A DNA stretch of 64,000 bases from Monodelphis domestica (GCF_027887165.1 NC_077227.1:88800235-88864234), one strand, 5' to 3'. Shown: positions 33,736 through 45,840, numbered from the stretch's first letter. The notes: a model not told the origin generated them from the letters alone. A program made the numbers and translations.

Positions 33736-34817
33736 TGTTATCCCAAAAACCCTCCTCTTAGAATACTAGTGAATTATAAAGAACTTATCTTCTTTACAAA
33801 AATAATTGGATATATTTTTTAGTTTTGTTTTATTAAATTTTATTTATTTTACTAAGAAGTATCTACCTCTACCACTTCTTTCCTTCCCCCACCCCATCCT
33901 AGAAAAAAAGAAAAACAAACCTTTGCAACAAAAACAAAATACATTCTCACTTTGGTCATGTCCAAGAATATATCTCACTCTGCACATTTAGTTCATCACC
34001 TCTTTTTCAGGATATGTGTATTATTCTAACTTGGCCATTCTATGAAAAAATGGTTGATCATTACACTAATTAGAGTTCTTAAGTTTTTAAAAAACTGTTC
34101 ATTTTAACAATGTTGTTATAGTATAAATTATTCTCTTTCTATTCACTTCACTCAACTTATTCAAAGTGATGTTCAAATGGTACCCTCTCTTCCTATTTCT
34201 TCCTAATTTGTATAGACTTCTATTTACATTCAAGCTGTTGTGAGATAAATCCCCTAGTTCCTCCATTTTTTTATACTGTACTTTTTTGTTCCCTTTCTCC
34301 TTTAAATATAATTTATATTTATATTCCTATAATTTTTCAAATTATAACAAACCTTCCCAGGTCCCCCACTTATTTGATTCCCTCTATGACTTCTGCTGAA
34401 AACATGGTTTTTAGGGATACTTGTATTATCCTACTTTCCCCAGTAGAATGCAAACACTTTATCATTATAAAACCATTTCCAATTAATCATTTATCTTTAG
34501 AACTTTCTATTTTTCTCTTTGCTTCTGAATTTTTATTTCATGGTTTCTACTAAGTTTTGGTCTTTTCACCAGGAATGCTTAGAAATCCTCTATTTCAATA
34601 CAAATGCAGAAGTTATTCTTGATTGCTAGCCTATAACTGTTCTCTCCTTCGTCATGATAGCTTCTCAACTTTATGTGATCTTAACTTTGGCTTTGTGGTG
34701 ATTGAATTCTGGCAGTTTAAAGTATTTTTTTAACTTGACCTGAAAGCTCAGCTCTGCATTTTAACTATAATGTTCCTTGGAGTTTTCATTTTGGGTTTCT
34801 TTTAAGAGGTGATCAGT

Positions 34818-34968
34818 TCAAATCTGGTCTCAAACACTTCCCAGCTGTGTGACCCTGGGCAAGTCACTTAACCCCCATTGCCTAACCCTTACCACTCTTC
34901 TGCCTTGGAGCCAATACACAGTATGGACTCCAAAACAGAAGGTAACAGTTTAAAAATTTAAAAAAAAA
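34818..34968 (+). mobile_element. 5'-truncated SINE1-type SINE with perfect duplications
   Basis: It starts inside box B ('TCAAATCTGGTCTC'), keeps 'GTGTGACCCTGGGCAAGTCA' and 'CTCTTCTGCCTTGGAGCCAA', and ends in poly(A). AAGAGGTGATCAGT at 34804-34817 and 34969-34982 is an exact 14-bp duplication. The tRNA-like promoter head is missing, so this copy was truncated during insertion. Confidence 0.93.
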
Positions 34969-35239
34969 AAGAGGTGATCAGTGAGTACTTTCCATTTTTA
35001 TTTTGATCACTGGTTCTAAGAGATCTGGGTCATTTTTTTTTTCATGATTCTAGAAATGTTATATCTAGGCTAACTTTTTGGTCATTGGTTTTGAGGTAGC
35101 CCAATGATTTTTACTGGGTTTTTTTTCCTCCTTAATGGTTTCCATGTCAGTTATTTTTGATATAATGTATCTTACATTTTCCCTTTTTTTTAATCTTTTG
35201 ACTTTGCTTTAGTATTTATTTATTATTGTCTTGTGTGAT

Positions 35240-35484
35240 AACTAGGTGGACAGTGGAGGGAGTACCAAGCCTAGAGTCAGGAAGATTTATTTTCCTGAGA
35301 TCAAATCTAGCCTGTACTTACTAGCTGGGTGACACTGGTCAAATCACTTAACCCTGCTTGCCTCAGTTTCCTTCTGTAAAATCAGCTGGAGAAGGAAATT
35401 GTAAACTACTTCACTATCTTTGCCAAGAAAACTCCAAATGGAGTCACAAAGAGTTGGATACAACTGAAATGACTGAACAACAAA
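35240..35484 (+). mobile_element. MAR1-like CORE-SINE
   Basis: 'AACTAGGTGGACAGTGGAGG' head, 'GAGATCAAATCTAGCC' box B region, 'GGTGACACTGGTCAAATCAC' core, 'AATGGAGTCACAAAGAGTTG' and the tail TGAACAACAAAA. It sits inside the HAL1-like element. Confidence 0.85.
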
Positions 35485-36485
35485 ATTGTCATGAATTCCT
35501 TAATATCTGTTTAGGGCAAGTCTAATTTTTAGGAAGTGTATTACTTGGGTAAGATTTTGTATTTCTTGTTAATTCCCTTTCCAAGTCTCTCCTCCATAGC
35601 TGTCATTTCCCCTAGTTCTTTCTTCTATTTTAAAATCTTGCATTATTTTTTTCTAGGAAATCTAATTGATCTTCTGAGTAAGTTCTGTTTTTCTTTGAGG
35701 CTTTGCTCATGGGTGTTTTGGAGTTATACTCTCTTCTGAATTTGTGTCCTGGGTAACCCTGGCCTCATATAAGTTCTTTTGTGTTATTGTTTTTTATTTA
35801 GGTCATTCTTCCAGTCACTTCCAAATTTGGTAGATAAACTGGGAGATTTTGTGTGTGTGTATGACTGAGACAGTGATCTGATGACCATGGGAGACAACTT
35901 TGCACTGCTTTCCTGTGCAAAGGAAATTGAGTCCAAGACCTACTCTGAGCACTGATCTATGCGAAGTCTAGGTTAGGGCTGAGTCAGTGCTCCTGGGAAT
36001 ACAAGGCTTCCTTTGGGAGGCCTTTTACTGTTGATTTTATTGTTGATCTAGGACTGAGTAATCAGCTTCTTCTGGGTGTCTACCAGGAAGGCCGAGTCTG
36101 TACTGCCCATCCTGACTGCTGGGTTGGGTAGAGGTGGATTCCTTGATTTGCTCTGGGATGAACTAATTTGAAGTTCTGACCACCATATGAGAGGCTGGCT
36201 ACCCCTTGCTATTAGCTTGGGATGGTGCTGTATCTGGGTTTAGCTCTGGGCATCTCTGTACCACTGCCCTGACTCAGAGGCCAAATATATGATATCAGCC
36301 CACCCCTATTATATGGCTCCTTCCCTCATCACTCACCTGCATGCAAACTTTGTGAACCTGGGCTAGAAAGCTGGTATTGTATAGTTTCTATTCAAATGTG
36401 TTGGAGTGAGTAGTGGGGAAGGGGTGGGGGAGTTTAACCACTACTTCTTCCTACTTCCTGAACTATGTTGGCTTGTCTACCCAAG

Positions 36486-37580
36486 AAATGTATTTTAACC
36501 AAACAAGAGATAGAGGCAATTGCAAAAGATAAAACAGATCATTTTAAAAGATAAAACAGAAATTGAAAGGCTTTTACAGAAACAAATTAATATATCTAAA
36601 CCAAGATTGGAAGTGGTAGAAGGGAGAAAAATAATCTTTGCATCAAATTTAACAGATAAGGATTTAGTGTCCAAGATATATAGACATCTAACAGAAATAT
36701 ATGCCCAAAAGTCATTCCCGAAAAGTGGTCAAAGGATATGAATGAACAATTTTCAAAATTATTAGCAAATATTTTTAAATGCTCCAAATTACTACTAATA
36801 AAATAAACACAAAACAAAACAATCCTCCTCTTTCATTTTATGCCCAGGAAAGTTGTAAAAGATGATAAAAATGAAAATCAGGTGTGGGAAGGGTTGCAGG
36901 AAGAGAGACATACTAATACATTGTTGGTAGAGTTATGAATAAGTATAATAATTTGGGAAAGTAAGTTGGATTTATGCAAATAAAGTAGCTAAAATGTCAA
37001 TACCTTCGACACAAAGATTTCACTGCTTAGTAATCACCAAGGAGGTTATTAATAACAATTTTTAAAAGACCTCATAGAAACAAAAATGTTTATAACAGCA
37101 CTTTTTTACAATATCAAAAAAACTAAGTAGCAACCACCAACTAAGAGGTGGTAAACAAATTATGGTTCATGAATATAAGAGAATATTACTATACTGTAGA
37201 ATTATGAAACATGTATATAAACTAATGCAAAGTGAAACAATGAGAGCCAAGAAAACAATATACACTATGGTTAATACAATGTAAATGAAAAAGAACCTCA
37301 AAACAATTGAAAATAAATACTGTAAAATTACAAAGAACACAGGGTAGGCTCCAAAGAAAAGATACTTTCCTAATCCCTTTTAAAGAGCAGAGGAGGTGAC
37401 CAACAAATGCACAACATGGTGCATGTTATCACATTTTTTTAGTGATATATTTATCAACTTTGCATGCTTTTCCTCTTTAAAAAAATTTTTTTTTAATATG
37501 GAATGGCTCTCTGGGAGAGTACAGGGTTAATTTTGACAATGTAGAACTAACATATCAATAAAATTTTATTTAAAAAAAGA
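36486..37580 (+). mobile_element. L1 LINE 3' part, old
   Basis: 'CCAAACAAGAGATAGAGGCA' begins in ORF2. 'GATTTAGTGTCCAAGATATA', 'AGTGGTCAAAGGATATGAAT', 'CATTGTTGGTAGAGTTATGA' and 'AAACAATGAGAGCCAAGAAA' follow in order. The 3' UTR contains 'GGCTCCAAAGAAAAGATACT' and ends AATAAAATTTTATTTAAAAAAA near 37580. Internal pieces are missing. The 73-codon frame at 36520-36741 is ORF2 debris. Confidence 0.8.
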
Positions 37581-38620
37581 ATTAGTTCTCTACTGGTCAC
37601 ATCTTGTGAATAACAGGAAGGGTATTTTTATTGATCATTGTTAAGATCTCTTACCATATCTCTCTTTCCTTTCTATTCAATGAAATTAGACTACCTGCAA
37701 ATTTATACTTTTTTTAGTAGAGAGACTAGCCACTGAGGACCTGGTCCTTAGGGTATGCTCAGATTTGTCCTTTTTAGTAGGGTAGGCAAAGTATGTGCAG
37801 ATATTCCATGCCTAGTTCTAATCCAACATATGAAACTTTAGAGGTCTTGTTCCAGTCAAACATGACTAACTGAGTAGTTCTGCATGATGATAAGTTTTCT
37901 AACTGACTACAGAACTGAAAGGAACTGAGGAAGAGCTAAGTTTAAACTTCATTTACATGTTGACAATTTCTAGGTCTCTTTTCCTTCCGGGAAGTGAGGA
38001 TAAGGCATGTCCTGATCAACTGGATGAAAGAGAAGCAGCTGACTTATTTCCCACCTGGCTTCTGTGTGTCCCAGAATACAGAGAACTTGTGTTTCTTTTG
38101 TGTTCACTCTTTCTTGATCTCAGATGAAGGCAGTATGCTGAGATAAAAGAGCCCAGGTAACCACATGAGTTCAAAGGATCCATCAAAGCCATCTGAGGTC
38201 TCACTGGCAACCAGTCAGTAGCAAAGTCCACTGGAGCAAGATAGCAGTGACCATTAGAATGGTAGTATCTGATGAGAGAGGAAATGCCTGTGGATAGATA
38301 TGACAAGACAATCAATCACCTGAGGATGGGATTGTGACTCCCTTATCATAAAGAGAAACGCATGCTATCACAGACTTCAGAAAGACGTTGGTCCTCAAAA
38401 CCCACCAAAGATTACCTTAAGGGAAATTTCTGCAAAAAGGGAGGAAAAAACTTCCACTAAAAAGGAGTAAAGAAATACCCCCTTGGCTATACATAATCTC
38501 TACAGATGCACCTCACTAACATTTTATTTCAAGCTTGAGCCTAGAATCCCCAGTTACTTTGTGTGAACAAAGAGAGTGTGCCCCAAATTGAGAGGAACAT
38601 TTTGTAACTGGAGATTCTCA
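37581..38620. other. Unique DNA
   Basis: About 1 kb with no gene or repeat recognised. A 99-codon minus-strand frame at 38016-38315 has no recognisable domain. Confidence 0.45.
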
Positions 38621-38880
38621 GTCAATTTCGTTGTTCCCATATTTCAGGTGTGTCTGACTCTTTGCAACTCCATTTGGGATTTTCTTGGCAGAGATACTGG
38701 CTCGGTTTGCCATTTCCTTCTCCAATTCATTTTAGATTAGGAACTGAAGCAAACATAGTTAAATGATTTGCCCAGTCACACAGCTAGTAAGTGTCTGAGG
38801 CCAGATTTGAACTCGAAAATGAGTCTTCCTGACTCCAGGCCAGGCACTCTATATGTACTGCATCACTTCACTGCCCAAAA
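38621..38880 (-). mobile_element. MAR1-like CORE-SINE
   Basis: The plus strand shows 'CAACTCCATTTGGGATTTTC', 'GCCATTTCCTTCTCCAATTC', 'CCCAGTCACACAGCTAGTAA' and 'GACTCCAGGCCAGGCACTCT', ending at CACTGCCC: full length, reversed. Confidence 0.88.
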
Positions 38881-39425
38881 AAACAATCTGAAATAATGCA
38901 GAATCACCCAGACCATATTGTTTTCCCTTTTGTAAAAACAAGTCAATGTCAACTGGTTGACTGTTGATGAGCTTAACAGGAGGGGCACAGAGTTACACAG
39001 ATTCTGAAATCCCAACCCTCAGAGTACTTCTAGAAATCAGAGGGGAGGCTACTACTCTGTCCTAGCCTACTGCCCTCTGGGGACCTGGCCCATGAAGGTC
39101 AGTGGAAGCTTCCTGCCTTGGCTGGAAATAACATTCAGATCACCTAACTCCTACTCTTTTCCTTTCCCCTCTAGCACAGCTGCCTCCATCTGTCCAGGCA
39201 TGTAGTAGACTTACAGACAATTATCTGCAACATCTTAGCACTTTGTTGAGAAACCTCTTTGTAGCCAATATTCAGTCTTTGTTCAGTGTAGCTGCCTGGC
39301 CTTACAGCTCAGTAACAGCTCTGATGTTACCTTCAGAAAGGCAGTGAGAAGATAAATTGAGAGGGTACAATGCATTTGGGAAGAGGAAGACACGGAGAAA
39401 GAACATCCTACTTTCCAAGAAGGAA
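38881..39425. other. Unique DNA
   Basis: No gene or repeat recognised. Confidence 0.45.
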
Positions 39426-39578
39426 TAAAACTCCCACTCTGGCATAGCCACTAGCTGTGTGACCTTGGGCAAAATCACTACTTTTCTATTAGCCTCAGTT
39501 TCCTCCTTTGTAAAATGGAGAAGATGGATTTCCTGTATTATAAGGTCTCTTTTGTTCTGAAATTCTAGGATATTACAT
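39426..39578 (+). mobile_element. THER1/MIR-type SINE
   Basis: 'CACTAGCTGTGTGACCTTGG', 'GCCTCAGTTTCCTCCTTTGT', 'AAATGGAGAAGATGGATTTC' and 'TTCTGAAATTCTAGGATA' mark the core and 3' end. Confidence 0.75.
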
Positions 39579-40415
39579 AGCCATGTCATGTCTCTGAGTT
39601 AGTGCTGTCTTTATTTTTAAATTATCTTTTCAGAGACTTAGAAGAAGGAACAGTCCGAGTCAGAATTCCCTTTGAATTGGGTCTAGTTTCTGACTTCTTA
39701 CCCACCTTGGCCCTAGACAGGGCGAGGTTTGAAATTTTTAAATTAAAAAAAAAAACCCTCAGGGAAAGTCATGATGTTTAAATGACCTAAGAAATCATTA
39801 TGCATTTGGACCTCAGGCTCTTAAAATATAACCCTCTTCATTTACAGCCTCTGAAGAGGCCCTACTTAATCGTTGCACCAGAGCATCAGCTTTTTGAACT
39901 GAAGTTCAATCTCTCCCCAGGATCGAAAAATGTCTTTCATTACCATAAAAGAAGAATTAGCCGGTCCCCTGCATCAGCTCGCTCTAGAGGCTGGTCACAT
40001 CTGTGGCTTTTATGGCAAAGACTGTGCATGTAGCCTACTGTCAGAAAAATCCAAGGATAAATAGCCCCCACATCTCCTGACCCTATTTGCCATGTGACAG
40101 CTCATATGTAACCAAGAAGCATCTGTAACACTTAATTTTAAGTGTCTTTAATATGCATTTAATTTAGGGTAATAAGGCAGCTGGATGTTACCTCACAATT
40201 ACTGGCCTACTAAATCAACATCAAATGGGTATTTTGGACACAGCTAACACTTTTCACCTCTGATATGGCAGTTTTTTACTATACTGCATGCCATCAGGAG
40301 TAGGAAATTTGAGATACTATTAGGTCTCCTGAGTATGAGAAAAGAATAGAGTTTTGTGGGCAAACAGAAACTGGTAATTTGTGTATATCACATAATGAAG
40401 GCCAAAGGAAAAGTC
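39579..40415. other. Repeat-free block, candidate regulatory DNA
   Basis: No transposon is recognised. ACACTTA at 40128-40134 and TAAGTGT at 40139-40145 form a perfect inverted repeat with a 4-base centre; each arm resembles an NKX2-type site. TATGCATTTAAT lies about 10 bp downstream and TAAT words are frequent. The 77-codon frame at 39800-40033 has no family features. Confidence 0.4.
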
Positions 40416-40589
40416 TATTTCTTATAGATGGTGACACTGAGTCACGGGAAGATTAAGCAACTTAGGCATGGTCAACCAGCAAGTTTGGGCAGTAGAATAT
40501 AATCAGACATGATGTCTCTGAAGTATGTGTATCTCTCAAAATAACAAACAACTCTTCTTTGACATTGCCATCTCTGGATTTGCTTAGCA

Positions 40590-42060
40590 TTTATAAAAAA
40601 TAATAAATTTCTAGAAATTAATTTCAAATGAGATAGGGGTCTAGCAGTACCAAATTTCAAATTACTGCATACTACAAAGCAGGAATCATCAAAAATGACT
40701 TGGTATTGGTTTTAAAATGAGACAACTAGTGAAATACACTAGTTACACAATGTACTAAAAAAAGTATTTAATAAACTTCATAACCCCAGTTACTGGGGAA
40801 AGAACTCACTCTTGAGCAAAAACTGCTTGGGAAACTTAGAAGTAGTCTGGCAGAAATTAGGCATAGATCAGCATTTTAAAGTGTATACCAAGATAAGCCC
40901 CAAGTGGATATATATTTTGGCTATATAGGGTAAAATTACAAACAAATGTACCTTTTGGATTTGTGGATAGGAAAAGACTTCATGAGCAAGTAAGAGATAA
41001 AGAGGATTACAGAATTTAAAATGGACAGTTTTGATTACATAAAAGAAAAATGCTTTTGCACAAATAGAACAGAGAAGTTAAAATTAGAAGGGAAAAGGAA
41101 ATTTAGGGAGGAGGGAATTTTTGCAATAAGTTTCTCTGATGAAGATTTCTATCAAAGATCTATAAGGAATTAGTTTAAATATAAAAAAGAACAAGAGATA
41201 TTTCTCAGTAGATAAATCATCAAAACCTATAAAAATAGTTTTCAAAGAAAAATTTTAAACATGCAATATCCATAAGAAAAACTGCTCTAAATCACTAATA
41301 ATCAGAGAAATGCAATTGAAAGCAACTCTAATGGTCCATCTCATATCCATGTGATTGGCAAAGATAGCAAATAAAAGGAAAATAAGAATTGCTTGAATGC
41401 CTGTGGAAAAACAGGTAAACTAATGAAATGGTCCGGTCATTCTGGACAACTATGTCTAAAAAGTCACCAAATTGTGAATACCCCAAGACCCAGCTAAAAG
41501 ACCTATATCCCAAAGAGATCAATATGTATAACAGCTCTTTTTGTAGTAACAGTGCCTGAAGACAAAGAAGATCCCATCTTTTTGGAAAGCATTGAACAAA
41601 TTTGTAGTATATGAATGAAATGGAATATTATTGTACCTTAAGAAATGATTAAATGAATGGCTTCAGAGATAGGTAGGAAGACTTCAATGAACTAAATGAA
41701 GAAAGTAGAACCAAATGTACAATTTATATAAGATGTTATTTTTAAAAATCTGAAAGACTCCAGAACTCTGATCAACTAGGATCCCAGGGGATTAATAAAA
41801 CATGCTATTTATCTCTTGACAGTTTAGATGACTGGATCAAAATGCAGAATAAGGCATAAATTTATATATTCTTAGACCCAATGTGGGAACTTATTTTGTT
41901 TGACTATGAATAGTTGTTGCAACTCCTATTTTTCATTTTTTTTTCACTTGCCAACAGAGGAAAATGAAAGTGGGGTAGGGTGTAGCACTTGATACCAATT
42001 TTAAAAAGGAAATGGGGCACATTTTAATGCAGAAAAGAGAACAAAAGAAAGACAAACAAA
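40590..42060 (+). mobile_element. L1 LINE 3' part, old
   Basis: 'GATAGGGGTCTAGCAGTACC', 'CCCCAGTTACTGGGGAAAGA', 'GATCAGCATTTTAAAGTGTA', 'ATGCTTTTGCACAAATAGAA', 'AATGCAATTGAAAGCAACTC' and 'TTGTACCTTAAGAAATGATT' follow ORF2 C-terminal order, then a worn 3' UTR. There are no open frames of note. A short reversed MIR-like piece precedes it at 40416-40510. Confidence 0.85.
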
Positions 42061-42277
42061 ACAGCTTTGAAAGCTAAAGGTCAAATTATATATGTTTAAA
42101 GAAAAGCAAGCTTCATCATACATATCTGCAATTTCATGTACAATTCTCTTTTATTGTTCTCCTATATACATGGAAATGTCTGTTTATTTAGAGCTTAAGT
42201 CCAAAATAAAAAAGTAAAATTTCTTAAAAAGGGATGAGAAGAAAATATTCAATTCCTCCCCTAAGGTATTGCTCCAA

Positions 42278-42475
42278 GAACTCCTAGGTGGCTCTGTGGA
42301 TGAAGAGTCAGGCCTGGAGACCTGGGTTCAAATTTGGCCTCATATATTTTCTAGCTGTGTGACTTTGGGCAAGTCACTTAGCCCCAATTGCCTAGCATTT
42401 TTCACTCCTTCTTCATAGGAACCAATATTTACTATCAATTCTAAAACAGAAGGTAGGAGTTTTAAATAAATTAAA
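42278..42475 (+). mobile_element. SINE1-type tRNA-derived SINE
   Basis: 'CTCCTAGGTGGCTCTGTGGA' head, 'CCTGGGTTCAAATTTGGCCT' box B, 'GTGTGACTTTGGGCAAGTCA' core, and the tail AGAAGGTAGGAGTTTTAAATAAA. TGCTCCAA on both sides may be the remains of a duplication. Confidence 0.88.
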
Positions 42476-42480
42476 ATAAA

Positions 42481-42925
42481 GTCCTGCTCCAAAGCTTTCA
42501 CTGTGGTATAGAGGTACTATTGGAGGTTATATCATTAGAGCTCAAATTCTGCTAGGTCTTACTTAGCAAGGTGGAAATATTTCAAGTATGGCATCAGCAA
42601 CAAAACATTATGTCTCTACTTTAGGAACCAAATGTGGAAAACTTCATCACAGAAATTTGACTTTTGATAGTCAATATTTTTGCCCCAGAAACTCACGAAA
42701 ATGGTTTATTCCATGATATGATTGGCACCCCACTGAAGGGAGTATCTATACCAATGAAGTTATGAATCATTTGCAATATAAAAGTCCTTTTTCAACTGCC
42801 TTCTTTATTTGGTTCCATTCACCAGATTTAGCTTTGAAATAATAAGAATGTTCTGTTAGATGGCACTATTTGAGCATCAGTGAAACCTATACTTTGACTT
42901 GGGTTTGAATGAGGATAGGTTTCAC
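42481..42925. other. Unique DNA
   Basis: No gene or repeat recognised. Confidence 0.45.
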
Positions 42926-43130
42926 AAGACTATAGATTTATAGCTGTAGGGGAATTTGGAGTCAACTGAGTTATATCTCCCTCATTTTAGAGATGAGAAA
43001 CTAAAACAAAGAGGGGTTCAATGATTTGCCTAGAGTCACACAGTTAAAAGGCTATAAAGCAAAATTCAAATTTAAATTGTCCTGACTCCAAGTCCAATGT
43101 TCTATCTACTATGTCATCTAATTTCCCCTG
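42926..43130 (-). mobile_element. MIR/THER1-type SINE
   Basis: 'TTATAGCTGTAGGGGAATTT', 'CATTTTAGAGATGAGAAACT', 'GCCTAGAGTCACACAGTTAA' and 'CCTGACTCCAAGTCCAATGT' are in reversed order. Confidence 0.75.
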
Positions 43131-44155
43131 AGTCACATCCATACTCCTACCTAGTGCTCCTTGGGATCAATGGCAAGATTTGATTGAGATCCTAATACAG
43201 TAAGTGCCCAAGAAATAACGATAGAGACTAAGCCTACAAATTGGGCCCCATTGGCATCATTATAAAAAATTCAGTTACCCAGTTACAGTCACAAATTAAG
43301 GATAAATCTCATATCAAAAACTTGGAAAAGGGCATTATTTAAACTATCTTAGCCTGAAATTGGGAATACATCTCTAGGCATAGAACATAACTAGAAAGAA
43401 TGAAAAAATAAGACTTATATAGAATTGATTTATAATATATGACTATAAGAACTTAGCACTTTAATATTTACTTTAGACACGAAGCCCCAATAAAGACAAG
43501 CCTTTTAAAAATTGAAGTAGAGTGATAATTCTTTTAAAATTGAAGGTATGAAAAGAAAAGAAAGTTGACATTGCCCCTTAGTGGTAGAGACTCCCTCCTC
43601 ACGAGAGCTTTTTATCTCAGAAGTTGTAGCCTCCTTGCCCTGTATTTTGGTGGTTGCCATGGTAAGTTTTAATTAAATGTAAGGATTTTGTGTCTTAATA
43701 ACAGAAAATGTCTCCCCTTTGTTTGCCTCCAGCCTCTTTTGGAATTGTACTCCTCTGATTTCTTTGTGCATCATCTACCACTGAAAGAGCATGGGGGAGG
43801 AGGGAATAACAGTGCAGTCACTATTTGAATCTACGGTATAAGGGTCCTCACCTTGTTATAGGCTCTTTTTCTCCTATGGTGTCTGTGACATATGGCTTTT
43901 GTATGTTAGCTCTCACTACACCACTATCTCAGTCACTGCCACAATAGCATCTCTTAGAAGCTTGGCTAAGCTTGGAAGTTTGCTAATAGTATAACAGACA
44001 AGGATAACACTTGCTAAGGATATGGAATGAACATCTGCCAGGCACATGGTGTGATGAGCTCTCTTCATGAGTTTCTTGACCTAGTATATCCAAGGACTTA
44101 GAACTCAGAAACAGACAAAAGTCATGAGATCAGCCTAACCCTATTTTAAAATTAT
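43131..44155. other. Repeat-free block with an RFX-like site
   Basis: No transposon is recognised in about 1 kb. GTTGCCATGGTAAG at 43653-43666 is one base from the RFX X-box pattern GTTGCCATGGYAAC. It is followed by TTTTAATTAAATG. No exon is visible. Confidence 0.4.
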
Positions 44156-44352
44156 TCCTGAGTAATAGCATGGGATAATGGATTAGGCACTGGACTTGGA
44201 ATCACAAAGCCCTAGGTTCAAATCTCACTCCAGATGCTTAACTAGATTCCAGGCAAGTCATTTAACCTTTATATGCCTCAATTTTTTACCTGTAAAAATG
44301 AAGGAGTTGGACTCTATAGTTTCTACAGTCTCTTCCAACTCTAAATTTATGT
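44156..44352 (+). mobile_element. THER1/MIR-type SINE
   Basis: 'TAATGGATTAGGCACTGGAC', 'CCTAGGTTCAAATCTCACTC', 'AGGCAAGTCATTTAACCTTT', 'AGGAGTTGGACTCTATAGTT' and 'CTTCCAACTCTAAATTTATG': full length. Confidence 0.85.
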
Positions 44353-45070
44353 CCCCATGAAATCTTGCTCAAACTTTTTGGTTGTGGGACATATCTGAAG
44401 GACTGCTAGGGCATGTAGAGAAATTTCTACCATTTTTAGTCTCTTCCAGCCTTCTCTGTATCCCTACTCAACATTTTCAGTCCCATACACACCAAATTAC
44501 CCTATCTTTTCTCATCATCACAGTTGCCACCACTTGCATCTTCTACCTTTTGGTCAGTGATGGACATAGTATCCTAGAAACAGGGTTCTGGAGGAAATGG
44601 GGATAAAACACAAGAAAATTATTAAAGGGGTGGTTTCAAGGGTACATATCTGATTTTATACACCTTGAACTTCTCATTCTTTAAGCCTCTGAATTTTTAA
44701 TAGACCAGACTTCTTTCTTAGCTGATAGTTCTACCTTTCATTCACCCTTCTTATCATACTCTTCCTTTCCCTAGTCACCATTTATAGCCCTATTTTCTTT
44801 CTCTGAATTGTTCCTCCCACCCACCCCAACCTCAATCTTCACATTTCTTCTCAGATTCTAAGGGTAAACTACAGAGGAAGCTCAGAAGGTTGGAAAAGTC
44901 TGATTTTACTTCACTTTGTGCAATAAAGATTTTTTTAAAAAGAGAGGAATAATCATTATTGAAGTCAATGTTGCTCTGCTGATGTGGCTGTAAAGTAATC
45001 TGCCCATTCCATATTGCAATTTGAAATTACACATGAAAAGGGACTAAGTTCACTCTATCCTTTGACCTTC
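44353..45070. other. Unique DNA
   Basis: No gene or clear repeat recognised. Confidence 0.4.
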
Positions 45071-45322
45071 CCTTTGTTATGAAGGCTCCCCTTGACCTGA
45101 CCCACCTAGAGGTTGTCTCTCCCTCTTCTGAATTCCCATTTCATTTCTTACATCTCACATTGTTCTTTTACATTCTATCTTGTATCAGGGTAAGCTGTAT
45201 GTTTTTTTTTTCTTCCTTACTCAACTGGAAACTACATGAAGGCAAAGACTGTATTTTTCTTTGTAATTTCCACAGATCCCCAAGATGGGTCCTTACACAT
45301 AATTTCTTAATATGTGGTACTG
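45071..45322 (+). mobile_element. L2 LINE 3' end
   Basis: 'CAACTGGAAACTACATGAAG' and 'GCAAAGACTGTATTTTTCTT' follow the L2 3' UTR order. The 5' half is weak. Confidence 0.6.
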
Positions 45323-45540
45323 TGAAATAACGTTAGACTTGCAGTCAGAAATTCTGGTTTCCTATCCCAACCTAGATACATTACTAGTTGTGTGACTAGG
45401 CAAGACATTTAATCTCTACAAGTCTCAGTTTTCTTAACTATAAGGAAGAAAATCCTATACTTGTACAATCTCCCCCATAGGGCTGTTGTATGGAAATAAC
45501 TTTATAAGTTTTAAATCTATATAAATCTATATAAGTAGGA
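45323..45540 (+). mobile_element. MIR-type SINE
   Basis: 'GTTAGACTTGCAGTCAGAAA', 'TTGTGTGACTAGGCAAGACA', 'TCAGTTTTCTTAACTATAAG' and 'GGGCTGTTGTATGGAAATAA' follow MIR order. Confidence 0.75.
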
Positions 45541-45655
45541 GTGGTTTATTTAGTGGCTAGTATTCTATGATTTGTTTTTGAATGAGGAAATTAATAATAT
45601 TAGAAGTTAAACAAAATATCTACTGATTATTTTGATTCCTGTCAACTTTACCTTT

Positions 45656-45840
45656 TTTTCATCACAGCATCAACATAGATGTCAAGTTGGATAGGACCTT
45701 AGAGAACATCATATCAAACTTCTTTAATTTACAGATGAGAAACAAAAAGATTGTGGGATATGACTAAAGTAACATACTTAATAAGTAGCAGTATGAGTTT
45801 TGAACTCAGGTCATATTCTGCATTTACTACTCTCTTTGAG
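45656..45840 (-). mobile_element. MIR/THER1-type SINE
   Basis: 'TCAAGTTGGATAGGACCTTA', 'AATTTACAGATGAGAAACAA' and 'TGAGTTTTGAACTCAGGTCA' give the reversed layout. Confidence 0.7.

Larger units (their letters stand above)
33810..36330 (-). mobile_element. HAL1-like L1 relative: 3' UTR joined to ORF1/5' UTR, no ORF2
   Basis: Read on the minus strand, 36330 to about 35750 is GC-richer 5' UTR-like sequence. 35700-34540 resembles L1 ORF1 (on the plus strand 'GTTCCTTGGAGTTTTCATTT' and 'TTTTGGTCTTTTCACCAGGA' are reversed ORF1 C-terminal words), and 34200-33810 is L1 3' UTR ('GAGTTCTTAAGTTTTTAAAA', reversed). I see no ORF2 between them. HAL1 elements, known from mammals, have exactly this ORF1-only layout. 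A large deletion in a normal L1 would look similar. Two SINEs sit inside it. No open frame survives. Confidence 0.55.

Noticed and set aside
38016-38315. 99-codon minus-strand frame
   Set aside because: No family motif, no exon boundaries and no support from the surrounding sequence.
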